Shown: positions 13,640 to 24,527 of the stretch, in pieces
How positions within the stretch are numbered: position 1 is the first letter of the stretch
Layout of the letters: each line of letters begins with the position of its first letter
From: Callaeas wilsoni
Taxonomy: Eukaryota; Chordata; Aves; Passeriformes; Callaeidae
NCBI GenBank assembly: GCA_013398955.1
Contig: VWPU01018713.1
Span: 62,001-126,000 of the forward strand
Length of the DNA: 64,000 nucleotides
Direction of reading: 5' to 3'
Notes under the pieces: generated by a model
What the model was told of the DNA's origin: nothing
The model's input: the letters and a program-made list of their open reading frames with translations, nothing else
Databases searched by the model: none
Program-made: the position numbers and the translations under genes

Positions 13640-14010
13640 GCAGAGAACCAACAGCTCCAAAAGGAATTATGAAAATACCTGAAATGCAGTTTGAGTTTAG
13701 TTGAAGCTGGGATGGTGCATATACAGGAGTGACTTGTATGAAAAATGGTCACTTTCCAGCGCAAACAAATTGAATTAGCTTGGATTATTACAAGTAGGGC
13801 TGTCATAATGACTCACTCAAAGATCTATTGAAACAATAATTTGTGATTAATATATCCAATTATTTGCTCAGCTATAGTCATGACAGTTCCAACCTCTTGT
13901 GTTGCTTAAAATTTATGACTTTAATAGTGCCACAGATTACATTTAAATATTCATTTTAATACCAATTCTATGTATTCTAGCAAAAAATGTTATTTGATCA
14001 CAGCAGTGGA
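13640..14010. promoter_or_regulatory. Candidate conserved non-coding block (enhancer-like)
   Basis: This AT-rich but not low-complexity stretch has closely packed binding-site-like words. There is a perfect AP-1 site TGACTCA at 13809-13815, TCAAAGATC (TCF-like) directly after it, several ATTA or TTAAT homeodomain cores (about 13830-13860), and further TTAAA/ATTAA words downstream. It contains no CR1 or LTR material, no simple repeat, and no open frame of note on the strand that looks smoothest. Texture of this kind is common in deeply conserved vertebrate enhancers, but conservation cannot be judged from one sequence. The call is inference with low confidence. Confidence 0.2.
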
Positions 14011-17000
14011 GAATAAAAAAGCAGATATATATTTGTAAGAAAGTCCTACATCTTTCCTTAAAATATTTTAAAAATTTAAAAAGAAATGTAAAAATATTTT
14101 TAAAATTAACCAAGCAACAAATTACTTCTTTTCTCTTCTTCTGTCTGCCTTCATATAGAATATAAGTTGCTGAAGGTCTACAGTAAGATTCTGAAGAATG
14201 ATTTTAAAAAATCGCAGAAAAAATATTCAGCATTTTTACTATTTGCACATTTTACAAGGATTTCTATGAAACTCTACAGACTTTGTCTCCATTATATTCT
14301 ACAGAAACGTCTTGAAAATTGATATTTGATTTGATATATATTTATAAATGTATTCACATGTGTTTGTTCATATACATACTTGTGCATGTATGTGTATTTA
14401 TGCATTCCCTTGAGGATTTACACTGGAACTTATTTGTTTTAAGAGATTAAATACTCATACTATAGTCATGAAAGCCTTATCGTGGACTCACTCGCCATCT
14501 CTTCACTGCAACTGACGTCCAAGAGAAAACAGGGTAACATGGAAAAGGTTTATTGTAAAGAAATATTGCATTTCATTAATCATATAAGCAGCGTTCCTTT
14601 GTTTAGAGCTTTGGTGTACTACTCAAAGATTAGTTGAGTATAGAACCTATTACTATCGGTCATGAGCCACAAGATAAAACAGCTGGTTTTCTCATTTTGT
14701 CCTCTGTAGACAATTGCACTTTTTCATATTATTTACTCAAAGAAGTACATTTTCCTCTGGCGTCCTGACACATTAGAAACTTCCTTCAAGCACATGGAAT
14801 CTTGCTTCTCCATTTCATCTCTCTGCTGCATGAAAAAATTGTAATAGTTGGAGAGTTTTTCCTCGGAGAAGCAAGTTTTCTGTCTGCTCATCTGAAACAA
14901 GGAATCTCACGATGCAAGAGATTTGTATGATAAACAGTATTTGGAATGAAAAATTTAATGAGCACAGATATTATCAGAGTTGTTCTTTAGCCCCAAGTGA
15001 AGATTAATGGCATATGTTTCGTATTTAATTATAAACTTTTCGAGAACTCCTAATTAATGGAAAATACTTCCCTTCTCAGAAATACGCAGTGGTTGCTATT
15101 GAGTAAGGTTTTGTGTAAAACTAATGTGATTTGAATAATGATTTCTTGGCTGTCACTTTGAAGTTATCTAGATGACCTCAGCTGGTGACTTCATGCATTC
15201 AGTACTTATTGTTTCGAAGCCTTTGCTTTCAAGGATGTCTTCAGGCATCCTTCCATATCTGAGGATACCTTAAAAACAAGGTGCAAACAAGAAATGTAAA
15301 TAAATAGCAATGTTTTGCTGTCAATACCTAATAGCTCTGCTGTTGTAGGCAGGCAGTAGCCATTGGGGGTTGAGTTCAAAACAGCCTGTAACACTCTATT
15401 TGCTAAGCAAGCCCAAGATCATCAAATTGTCCTCTCAGTCATGCATTCCTTTAGGAACAGTTTGCTTTTGTTCACTGTTGGGTTGTTTTCCCTTTAAAAC
15501 CAGAGTCATGTTTTTTTAGATCATATCTATTTTCTGAATAAGCACAACATTACCAAATGTTCCTCTTTATTACAGGTTCTGAGAATGCGTAGATTACAAT
15601 AACAAATAGGGGGGTTTTTAAAGTACAACAACAGAGAGCGATGAAGTGATGGGACAAGTTAGAACAACATAAATAGACACTGACAACACAAATAAGGATG
15701 TGGAAGCTCAATTCAGGCAGACACTGTAAGAGCATGAGAGAACAAAGCTGTTATAAAGGCCTTCTCCTGATCAATGGATCACTTTGCTTTTGAATAAAAT
15801 CTATAAAAGAAATGGGAAAAAACCCCACAAACTACCACCTTAAATTATATTTTATGCCAAAGCAACAGGGTAAGATTCCATTTCTTTCTTTCATATTTGA
15901 CGAACATGATTTTCCTTAATTACTTTTGACGGAGCTCTTAAAAACTCTACTTACATTTTTAATAAGTCAGCTTCTATTGCTTTAATGTGACAAATCCATC
16001 TAGGATTAATCAGAGTGGTGCAGCTCATGGCATTAAATTAGGGTGTATTTATTTCCCTGGCTATGCAGTATGACATTGTGAAGATCTACGAATTACTCCT
16101 TGCCCTAACTGGTATTATAGTGCATTCAACAAACTCCACTGAAAAAGCTCATCTAACTTGCTTGCTGAAGTCCCTCTTACTTGTCATTGATGGTGAAGAA
16201 GTTAAGAAAAGTTAATCCAAAACATTCTTGCTTATTTCTAGGTTTTTCAAACGAATTTGGCAAAACATAACCAGAATATATTGAGGCCAAAATGACTCAC
16301 ATTAAACAGACCTTATTTTCACAGTGCCTGACTCATTTTGAAAAGTCCTTCAACCTCGAGGAACTCCACTGAAGGGAAGTGCTTTGTCAGGAATTATGTC
16401 TGTTTAAGATAGCTGCAACCCTGACTTTTGATAACATGGGCACAAAATCAGTCACTGCCTGGATACCAGATAACTGGAATTATCCACTAATCCAAACACA
16501 GCAAATTAAATTGGTGCCTGAATGCACATGTGAACACACAAAAATGGGCAGTATTTCACCACAAACAGTTTAAAAATTAACAATTTCCCCCTGGTTTACT
16601 TTCCATTCAAAATGTGCTCCCTTGCTAAAATCCCTCAGTTAAATGACTTACCTGTGGCTCCTGCATTTGGATGAGTCATGCTCTGCAAGCTGCCCAAAGA
16701 AAACCTGTACAACATATTCCTTTATTTATTCTGTACAGTATTCTTTTATAGATGCACCGAACCCAGGCTTCAGGGAGAAAAGAGGGTGTGAGTGAACACT
16801 ACAGATGTAGGGCATAAAAAGTTTTCAGGTGACGGACTGTCATATCCCATAGTGGCAATTCCACTTAAACAAAGTATGATAGACTTTGATAGACAAAGTT
16901 GCCAGGGTATATCTGCAGGAGAACCATGCAAAATTTAATATTCTTTCCTATTATATTCTATTCCTAAGCCACTGCCTATAAAACAGCAGCAGCAGAGTGA

Positions 17001-17299
17001 ACCATTAACTACAACAATGCAACGAGAATTTCTTTCATGAACATGAAAGGGTGATGCTATCTGTATTATTCATCAAAAAATACCTTTCTGTAAATAATTA
17101 TAATAGATAGTCTCAGACTAGTAGAAGAAACAGAGGGTTAGAGAGCACAATAGGATTGAAATGCCTTTATCCTCACATTTTCAGAAGGAAAATTTTGAGA
17201 TCTATCTATCCTCAACTGGAATGAAGTTGATGCTTAAAAATCTGTGTTTTCTTGTTATGGAAGAAGTCCTCAGTTTCCTAACAACATGCCTATTGGAAA
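14011..17299. other. Unique AT-rich DNA, no gene seen
   Basis: Very AT-rich at 14060-14110 (alternating A and T runs around AAAATATTTT) and at 14325-14400 (TATATTTATAAATG and TATG/TGTA words). The block at about 15950-16150 has an enhancer-like AT texture but no distinctive motif cluster. No exon or transposon was recognised. Confidence 0.5.
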
Positions 17300-17860
17300 T
17301 TAAAAACTGGAAAAGGCCTCCTACATGTCAGCTTCCTCTTTGGTGCAAAAAGAGAGAAGGCCAACCTGTGACCCTGCATTGCCCCTCGACACCCTGCTGG
17401 CTGGCTTCTCAGAGGTACTTTAGGAGTAGAGGGATTATTGTCTGGTCTCTGCCCTGGAGCTCTGTACTGCCCCAGGCTGCACATGGGAGATGACTGGAAG
17501 TTGAACAGTCTGTCTAGCAGGAGGTACACCCCACCCGCGGAGCTGCTCTTGGCCACTAGTCACTGCAGTGTGACAGCAGGAGCAGGGGAAGCTTGGAAAG
17601 CTGTGAACTGCCCCTCTGAGACTCCAAAACACCTTCATAATAACCCTGGTTTTCTGTCACCCCTGCTGTGCAGGCTCATACAGGCTGCTCAAACAAACAG
17701 AAATATTTTTATGGACTGTGAAGTTAGACTTGTGCTACAAGGAGGTGAAATAGGGAATATTCAAGAACCGGGAAGGTTTCACCAAGCTGCAGCTGATTAT
17801 CTGTTCATTATCACGTTTTCCAGCGGTTTCTCTTGATAAGTGTGAAAATGTCTGAAGTGG
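17300..17860. other. GC-richer block with overlapping open frames, unidentified
   Basis: Base composition rises above the surroundings, and open frames of 110 and 132 codons (plus) and 88 codons (minus) overlap here. The 132-codon frame (17438-17836) starts at TTG rather than ATG. None of the translations shows a domain or compositional pattern I recognise. Overlap on both strands is what fewer stop codons in GC-richer DNA would give. It could be an old degraded repeat or a non-coding exon; I cannot tell which. Confidence 0.3.
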
Positions 17861-18924
17861 TGTGGTTCTTCCAGCTCTTAGTCACTGACGCTCATGATAA
17901 ACTGCATAGCATCTCCCTCACTTTCCCAAACGTTCTCTCCACATTTACACTAGCCAATTTGAGGGCCATTCTTTGCTTGCAGCACAGAGACTAAAGCTCC
18001 AGGTTAAGTTTATGGAGCACAGCCAGGAATACAGAGGAAGGAAAGACAACATTCATGCCTGGGAGTTTTTGGCATTAGAAGTCTTAACGCAGGCATACAA
18101 ATTAAAGTACTGATAGATATGTAAGTTTTTTTTAAAAGATGCAGTAACCATACCAATTTTATCATCAAAACACAAACATGTATGTTTCAACGGTGATAGA
18201 AAAATGCTGACATATGTACAAAATATGTAAGAAATCCCTTACCATTTTAACCAATCCAAAAGTCTTAACTTTTTAGGTTTCTTTATTGTAGTACTTAGAG
18301 TAGTTGAAATTCAATGGATTCAGTCACACCAGTGAAAGTGCTGTATGGCTTCTCTTATACAATTTTAAAACTGATTATTGGAGTATAGCTAAGCTTCAAA
18401 GGACAGAATGTCTGAGCAGTTGGAGTACACAACAGGGTATATATAAAATCTTTGGCTATAGCACTACAGCTTTTTGCAGTCTGAGATGACAGAATGAAAA
18501 GACTCTGTAAAGCAACCGTTGATGCAAAGTCTACATTAACATTACTTGAAACACACACAAAAAAATTGGATTTTTTAAAGTGATATGAAGGAGAGGCTAA
18601 TGCATATTTTTTTCCAAGCTAAGGAATATTTTTTTTTTCCCTAAACACAACTCTGAAGGATGTCCTTGCTAATCAAAGCTCCTTCTCTCTCCTCTCACCC
18701 ACAAAATTCCACTCCTGTAATCCTTAATTTGGGTCAGATTGGCATTAGATGAATGCAGAATTATCGCTTGAATTTACTGAGAGACAGCAGAATTTGCTGA
18801 TGGGTTGAATTATCTTCACGCAGTCTCACGCTTCGGCATGGCAAATAGTGCTGCAAACGAGGAGATGTTTCTCAGGGTATCTCTTATGCAAGATCCTGTG
18901 CTAGAGGAGCTAAGGAATTAATTT

Positions 18925-18957
18925 TGTGTTAATTAACACACGCAAACAGTGTGTGTT
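18925..18957. repeat. Overlapping palindrome and inverted repeat around TTAATTAA
   Basis: TGTGTTAATTAACACA at 18925-18940 is a perfect 16 bp palindrome centred on a TTAATTAA homeodomain-type site. Its right half AACACAC is also the left arm of a second inverted repeat, whose right arm GTGTGTT ends near 18957 (loop about 9 bases). The two structures are mutually exclusive. It may be chance, or a dimeric protein-binding site. Confidence 0.55.
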
Positions 18958-19274
18958 AGGCAGTATACAGTTTATGTAGCACACATTTTTCAGACTTCCA
19001 GTACTTTTCCCTGTAAGCCTCATGCCACATTACTTGTGTGCTCCTGCTGAGACAGACAGGCTGTGGGATTTTTACCTCCTCCACCCCCTACCTGTCAAGA
19101 TATCCTTTGCTGAGCTTTGTGTCATGTGGCATTAGGAAAGCTTTGTTCTCAGAGCTTAATTCTCTTTCTCCGAGTTTGCAGCGGTGTGACATTTACAAAC
19201 TAATGCACTTGCCCTTTAGGTAGCCCCTAACAGAAATCTCGTGTCCAATAGGAATTACGGATCATTTTGCTCTG

Positions 19275-19324
19275 AGAAGCAGTTTCAGCTGAAAAACTGC
19301 TTCTTTTGAATTTCAAAGAAATTC
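19275..19324. repeat. Two adjacent short hairpins
   Basis: Arm AGAAGCAGTTT (19275-19285) pairs perfectly with AAACTGCTTCT (19294-19304) around an 8-base loop. Three bases on, GAATTTC (19308-19314) pairs with GAAATTC (19318-19324). The first stem is 11 bp, too short for a canonical microRNA precursor, and pairing does not extend beyond the arms. Confidence 0.6.
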
Positions 19325-20576
19325 AGAAATCAACATGTACCGCAAGACTTAGTCCCTTTTTCAGCAACAGCTTACTCCATGTATGTAGCTGTTCACTTCT
19401 TCCTGTTAATGTGTATGTTCAACATTACATTTATGGTTTAACCGAGGAGTAAAGGCTTTTTTCAGTCCTCTAATTAAAGATTGCGTTAAAAATAATTATA
19501 AAAAAATTGATAATATGCTCCTGTATGCCAAGGCCAACATCAGACTCATCCAACCAACAACTTGTCCTTTTTTTCAAATGCATTTTAATTCATCTGGTAA
19601 CAGCTACTCACTTTCCCCACCCGAGTTCTTTTGTACTTCTCGGAACAATGTGGTTAAAACATGCTACTGGTATTTTCTTTGTACCAGTATTACTTTCTAT
19701 TTAAAACAAGAGCCCTTAAATAGCAGTAATTAATGAAAAAATTCTCACACAAACTTTCAATTGGCTATTCTGACCATATTACTTATGTGTATGACATAAT
19801 GCTTGGGGTCCATTTGTGTCATTAGAAATTAAGAAATGAGAGGGTGAAGCATGTACAGTACCATAGCCAGAGAGAAATTCCTAACACTGTTCTCTACCAC
19901 ATGTCATTCCCATAACTAGAAAAACAAAAACAAAAAAAGTGTTTTATTTTAAAAATATGCAGAAATAGGATAGAGGAGTGAATCATTGTACAAACAAATG
20001 GAAATGCTTCTTGGGAAATTAAACACTCTGGCTGGATTTGAAACCCGATTGTTTGAAAGAAGAAGCAAACTGTGTTTAACAAATGTTTATCCACAAAGCC
20101 ATGGTGAGTCTCCTCAAACATGATATTAAATAGCAGTACAGCTATTAAAGATTGATAAATAGCTGTAAATACATTTTTTTCATTTGAGAGTTTGGATTTA
20201 TTCCTCCTTGTAAATCTCTCCTAGAAAGATCACTGTAAAATAAGTAGTTTATATCTGACTCTTATAACCCACAATGCAGAATGACGACTTGTGATTCAAC
20301 TTTCAAGTAACCTCCATGGAAATCTTCCTTTGATGTTTTCCACTGGTTTTTTTCTGAAAAAGCAATTGGCAACTTTTTTACTCTTTTCTGCTGTTGCAGT
20401 AGAAACTCGACAGTAAGTAACTACTGAGATTTTTCCCCCACTGTGGAAAATGCTCAGCTTCAAAAGAAAATAACAAAGGTCTTGTAAAAATTGTCTGTGC
20501 AAATAAATCACTGGAGCAACACCCCCACAGCATTTCTAGGTCATTTGTGAATAGCAATGTTAATCAAGCAATAGTG

Positions 20577-20590
20577 AAAAAAAAAAAAAA
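20577..20590. repeat. A14 homopolymer
   Basis: Fourteen consecutive A. No element body ending here was recognised, so it is listed as a simple repeat only. Confidence 0.8.
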
Positions 20591-20600
20591 TCATTCAACT

Positions 20601-21255
20601 TAAAGAGAGCTTCCCCAAAGCCATCATCAGGCTTGGAAACACTGGCTCACAGTGCTCTCCTGCCTCAACTCCGCTTCCCTCCTCCATCCTGTGGAGCCAT
20701 GCCACCAGCAGAAGAGAGCTGCTACCTCCAGAGTTGTTATGACATTAAAATCCCCTTCGGTGATTTGTTGTAGCCACCTATGAGTAGAGTTAAACTGCTG
20801 AGGCACGAAGCTGAGCCCTCTCCTGTGTCAGCTCACCAGTACAAAGAGGCTCTCTGGCCATGCAGGGATGGAGGGCAGCTCACAGCCAGTCTCAGGTTCC
20901 ACCAGCTGAAACGGAGAGCTCGGACAGAGGCACAGCTCCTGTGGGAGAAGGACAGGCTTCACCTGAGCAGCTGGTTAGGATTTAGGCACCTAAAAGTTAG
21001 AACAGCACGTGTTTCAGGTGCCACATCAGCCTGAGTCTCCCTGAGGTTGGAGTTGCTGTCGCCATGCTCGGGAATGCAGCTCTGGTTTTCTGAGACCGAG
21101 CTCCTGTGAGCAGAGAGGGAGGCAGCCAAGTGGAGATCCAGGACTACTCAGTTTGGTTTATTGTTCTTGGTAGCCCAGCTTTCCTGAACCTCTCCTTGCA
21201 TCTGTTGTTGCTGCTGCATGTTGCAGACATTTATCAGTGAGGCTAATGTGTCCCC
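20601..21255. other. GC-richer unidentified block
   Basis: This is GC-richer sequence just upstream of a CR1 copy. An ATG-started frame of 84 codons (20780-21034) is arginine- and leucine-rich with no recognised domain. The block could be a more 5' part of an old retroelement or a diverged repeat, but I see no CR1 landmark until about 21256. Confidence 0.3.
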
Positions 21256-21390
21256 ACACTGTCACAAATGAAGTCAGGCGTTGGAATACGCTGCCCATGG
21301 AAGCGGTGAAATCACCATCCTTGGAAGTGTTCAAAGGCCATGTGGATGCGGTACTTTGGAGAAGGGGTAGTGGTGAACGCACTGGAACAC
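21256..21390 (+). mobile_element. CR1 LINE 3' region, left half (split by LTR)
   Basis: The sequence shows plus-sense CR1 landmarks: AGGCGTTGGAATACGCTGCC, TCACCATCCTTGGAAGTGTTC, and a run corresponding to the TGGATGTGGTACT-type block. The copy stops abruptly where an LTR begins. Its continuation resumes at 21746, so the two halves are one insertion that was later interrupted. Confidence 0.85.
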
Positions 21391-21396
21391 AGTGGT
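21391..21396 (+). repeat. Target-site duplication AGTGGT (left)
   Basis: AGTGGT directly precedes the LTR's TGTGG end. The identical six bases follow the LTR at 21740-21745. A 6 bp duplication is usual for class II (ERVK/alpharetrovirus-like) integration. Confidence 0.9.
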
Positions 21397-21739
21397 TGTG
21401 GATGCTGAAATGCTGTTAGCAGGGAAATTTTCTCTTCTTGCATTCATTCTGTGAGAACTTTTCCTCTACTGTGTAAGCTATGTAAACAATAGATAGGGTT
21501 TTTGTAAATAGCATTCATATCTGGTACCTTCTGACCTTGTGTACATTATATTAGGAAAAAACATTTTCTAAGTGGATGTCTGAGACTTTGACCAATCACC
21601 CTAAGAGAAGTGTGAACACTGTTCAATTGCTTTATGGAACTAGAATATATAAATGGTATTGTAAATTTAATAAATAATTCATTCCTTGCTCTGGACTCCT
21701 GCCTCGCTGCATCTCTGAACATCTGCTTGGAAGCCCACA
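21397..21739 (+). mobile_element. Solo LTR, class II (ERVK/alpharetrovirus-like) endogenous retrovirus
   Basis: This 343 bp element has perfect 5 bp terminal inverted repeats, TGTGG at the start and CCACA at the end, and is flanked by the 6 bp duplication AGTGGT. Plus-strand signals follow LTR order. CCAAT is at 21592-21596, TATATAAA at 21646-21653 and the polyadenylation signal AATAAA at 21669-21674. The AATAAA sits only about 16 bases after the TATA box, as in avian alpharetroviral LTRs. No gag, pol or env sequence is attached on either side, so recombination between two LTRs has removed the internal part. It interrupts a CR1 copy and is therefore younger than it. The exact family was not identified. 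Confidence 0.88.
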
Positions 21740-21745
21740 AGTGGT
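21740..21745 (+). repeat. Target-site duplication AGTGGT (right)
   Basis: Identical to the left copy. No mismatch has accumulated, although with six bases this dates the insertion only weakly. Confidence 0.9.
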
Positions 21746-21824
21746 GAACACACTGTGGTTGGTAAAGGGCTGAAATCAATGATCGTACAAGTCTGTACCA
21801 ACTTTAACAATTCAATGGTTCTGT
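21746..21824 (+). mobile_element. CR1 LINE 3' end, right half (split by LTR)
   Basis: The CR1 copy continues after the LTR with GGTTGGTAAAGGGCTG, a diverged form of the GATGATC block (AATGATCGTAC) and a degraded terminal part (ACCAACTTTAACAATTCAATGG). The typical ATTCTATG tail is reduced to about one unit. It is more diverged than the copies at 13.2 and 40.8 kb. Confidence 0.75.
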
Positions 21825-24467
21825 ATTTGTGCAGGCTTGGTTTTATAAAGGTGCATTTTTTCAGTGAACATAAGAACTTTTAGTGATGAAGCAGAGTGTA
21901 TTAAAGTAGCATTAAAGATCTGCTCAGGGCTTACCTCCGAATTCTGTTGCCTTCATTGAACTTGTAAAATATTTCTTTACTGCTGTGTCCAATTCTTTTT
22001 CCAGTAAATTCCTGGTGACTCCAAAGGGAAAGAGAACAGGGACTATGTGAGAACACCTTGTCCCCCAACACAGTTACTCTGGTTTATGCTCTGTTAAAAT
22101 GAGTAAGGGATGCAAAACCCTCAAAGGGTGTCATGATGCTTTTGGTGTGACTTTTGGAGAAAGAGGAGGCATAAACCACAGTACTGATGTGGGTATTATT
22201 TAATGTTGCAAGTATGAGTTTTTGATCAGTTTTATTTATTTCTATAAAGACAAAACCCACAATAAATTCTTAATAATTAGCATTCACTAATTATTTCCTC
22301 CATATAAACATACTGTCCTTCAGAAAGTCTCTGCTCCCACGCTTCAGATGAAGACTATTTTCCGCTCTGATAACGCTGTTTCCGTTCTCTCATTCATTCA
22401 TATGCACATGCCATTTGGTATCAGTTTTCCGTTTGATGGCACAATAAAAGTCACCTAATTAGGTAACAACAACTTAATGTATTAACTACATCCTTGTAAA
22501 ACTACAAGAAATTTGTGGGACAGGTTTACTGCTGATGTTTTACTACTGTTTGCTTCCATTTCCTTCAGTTGTGTTTTGACCCTGAGCAATATTAAAGGTG
22601 AAATTCTGATCCACTGTGGAAATCAGTAGCGAACCTGAAATGACTTTAAGAGCCTTGGGATTTCTTGTCTAGATCTGCACACGGCTGTAACAGGAGTTGT
22701 TCTCATGAGAAAGCCCGACTGAACCAGCCCTTTGTGGGCAGTAATATTTTATACACAGGACGTGTGGATAGACTCCTATTTTAAACAAAGCTGGAAGAAC
22801 AATAGCAGCCCAAGTCAAGCACTCGGAATATGGGAAATGCCAGAAAGGAGATTCTCCATGTAACTTCATTTCAGCCCCTTGTGTGCTTTGGTAGTCAAAC
22901 CTATTGGTTCCTGGCATATATTTGTTTTCCCTCAGACCTCACTGAATCACTGGAACTCTGACAGAATGGCAGGTTGTTCAGTATATCACTGTGTGGACTC
23001 TAAAGTCCCTCCCATCTCTAATGCTATTTAAACACAGTTGAGAGAACCATTTATTTCCTCAGAATTTATATCATGGCACTAGTCATTTTTTCAATGTATT
23101 TATTCTCACAGGATCCATTACTCTCAATTTGCTCTCAGAAGCTGGACATGCAGAATTAAGAATGCCAGGGGTGATAATTTAGGGCGTAGGCTCTGAAATA
23201 CCTATTCCAAAATATCAAGACCCTGGTTATTAGAGTCCAACAGCACACGGCAAAAAGAAATAACTCTCAATTAAAAGGTTCAGTGACTTCTGATGTGAAT
23301 AAGGTCCCTGACAGAGTACATTGTAGAGCTGAGCTCAGTTGAAATAATTAATATCATACTAGAAGCCAGTTAGTTGAAGTAGGATAGGGTTCAGCCGCTT
23401 CTGTGTTATTCTTAGTTAATTTTACACCCTGTCCTCTGAGTGAAGCAGTAGAAATGTAAGTTTTGTGCAATCAGATCTGTAGAACCAGACACCTTGTAAA
23501 TGTGTCCTTACAGAGACAGTAATTCTTTAAGAGTGAAGCACCAGTGTTACAGAAAAATCCCCTCAAGAGTTCTCAGTAATTCTTGTGACTCATTATTTCT
23601 TCTTGTGGGAATGTTTTGACTTTCTAGAGTGCCTCCCTAGCAATTAGAATGTGTTTCCCTTACCCATCCATTTGTCAAGATGCTCTGCTTGATAAATATC
23701 AAACATGGCATTGGCTAGATATGTGATGGATATCCAAGTGCTGGCAGTTCCTCCTCCAGCGAGCTGGGATATGGAGATGGCAACAAAAGTGTTCCATTTG
23801 CCTCGGGAGAGGTCAGAGAGGTCAGCCAGGATGCTGATGGGGAAGGACAGTTCTGTGTAAGCTCAGTGTCCTGAGGATGTTCAGCCTTAAATATGCCATT
23901 TGTGACGATCCAGAGCATCCCAGACACCTGAAATGGATACCCTCAGGTCCTGATGTACCACCACAGAGAGAAGCTGGTTTTGTTAAGGGGTATTACCTAT
24001 AAATATCTATGGCATTTCACATGTAATGATACATTTAACACTTAAATGTAAAGTTGTGGGATTTTTTTATTTTCTATAAACATTTCACTAAAGTTTGGAA
24101 TGAAAGATCTACTGCAAGAACTGAAAATAAAACAAAGTGAACTTTACTAAAGTACTTTCCTGAGTACTAAAGCCAAGTGAATTACAGAGAATAAACATGT
24201 CATAAGTAGCATGAAGTAAATTAGGTTATAATAGGATTACTGATATCGTTTATGAACAAGAAAAGATTTTTTTTATGTTTACCAGAAATACAAGGGAAAG
24301 GAATGCAAAAATGAAGACCAAAACCCCGGTCATCATACAAATACAGTTTAACACGCATTTAACTCTCACACAACTGGATGGTCCCTTGGTTTGACATTTG
24401 GGTTTAGATCTTCACGACATCTGAATGCTATTTAATTGAATGCTGTGTAAGGGTGGGAAGGAGGAGG
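21825..24467. other. Unique AT-rich DNA, no gene seen
   Basis: No exon, RNA gene or transposon was recognised. The sequence at 23735-23930 is somewhat GC-richer with AGGTCAGAGAGGTCAG as a short direct repeat, but no known element. Confidence 0.5.
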
Positions 24468-24527
24468 ATTTAAAGGCATTTATAATGATTTAAAGGCATT
24501 TATAATGATTTAAAGGCATTTATAATG
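24468..24527. repeat. Perfect 3 x 20 bp tandem repeat
   Basis: Three identical copies of ATTTAAAGGCATTTATAATG are at 24468-24487, 24488-24507 and 24508-24527, with no substitution between them. Perfect identity suggests a recent duplication, and copy number probably varies between individuals. Confidence 0.97.

Larger units (their letters stand above)
17861..20600. other. Unique AT-rich DNA with local palindromes
   Basis: No gene was recognised. It contains T runs near 18610-18640, a 14-base A run at 20577-20590, and the palindromes and hairpins listed separately at 18.92 and 19.28 kb. Confidence 0.5.

Noticed and set aside
17161..17836. Two overlapping plus-strand frames as a spliced gene
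   Set aside because: They are in different frames, one starts at TTG, and no donor or acceptor pair joins them convincingly. The lower stop frequency follows from local GC content.
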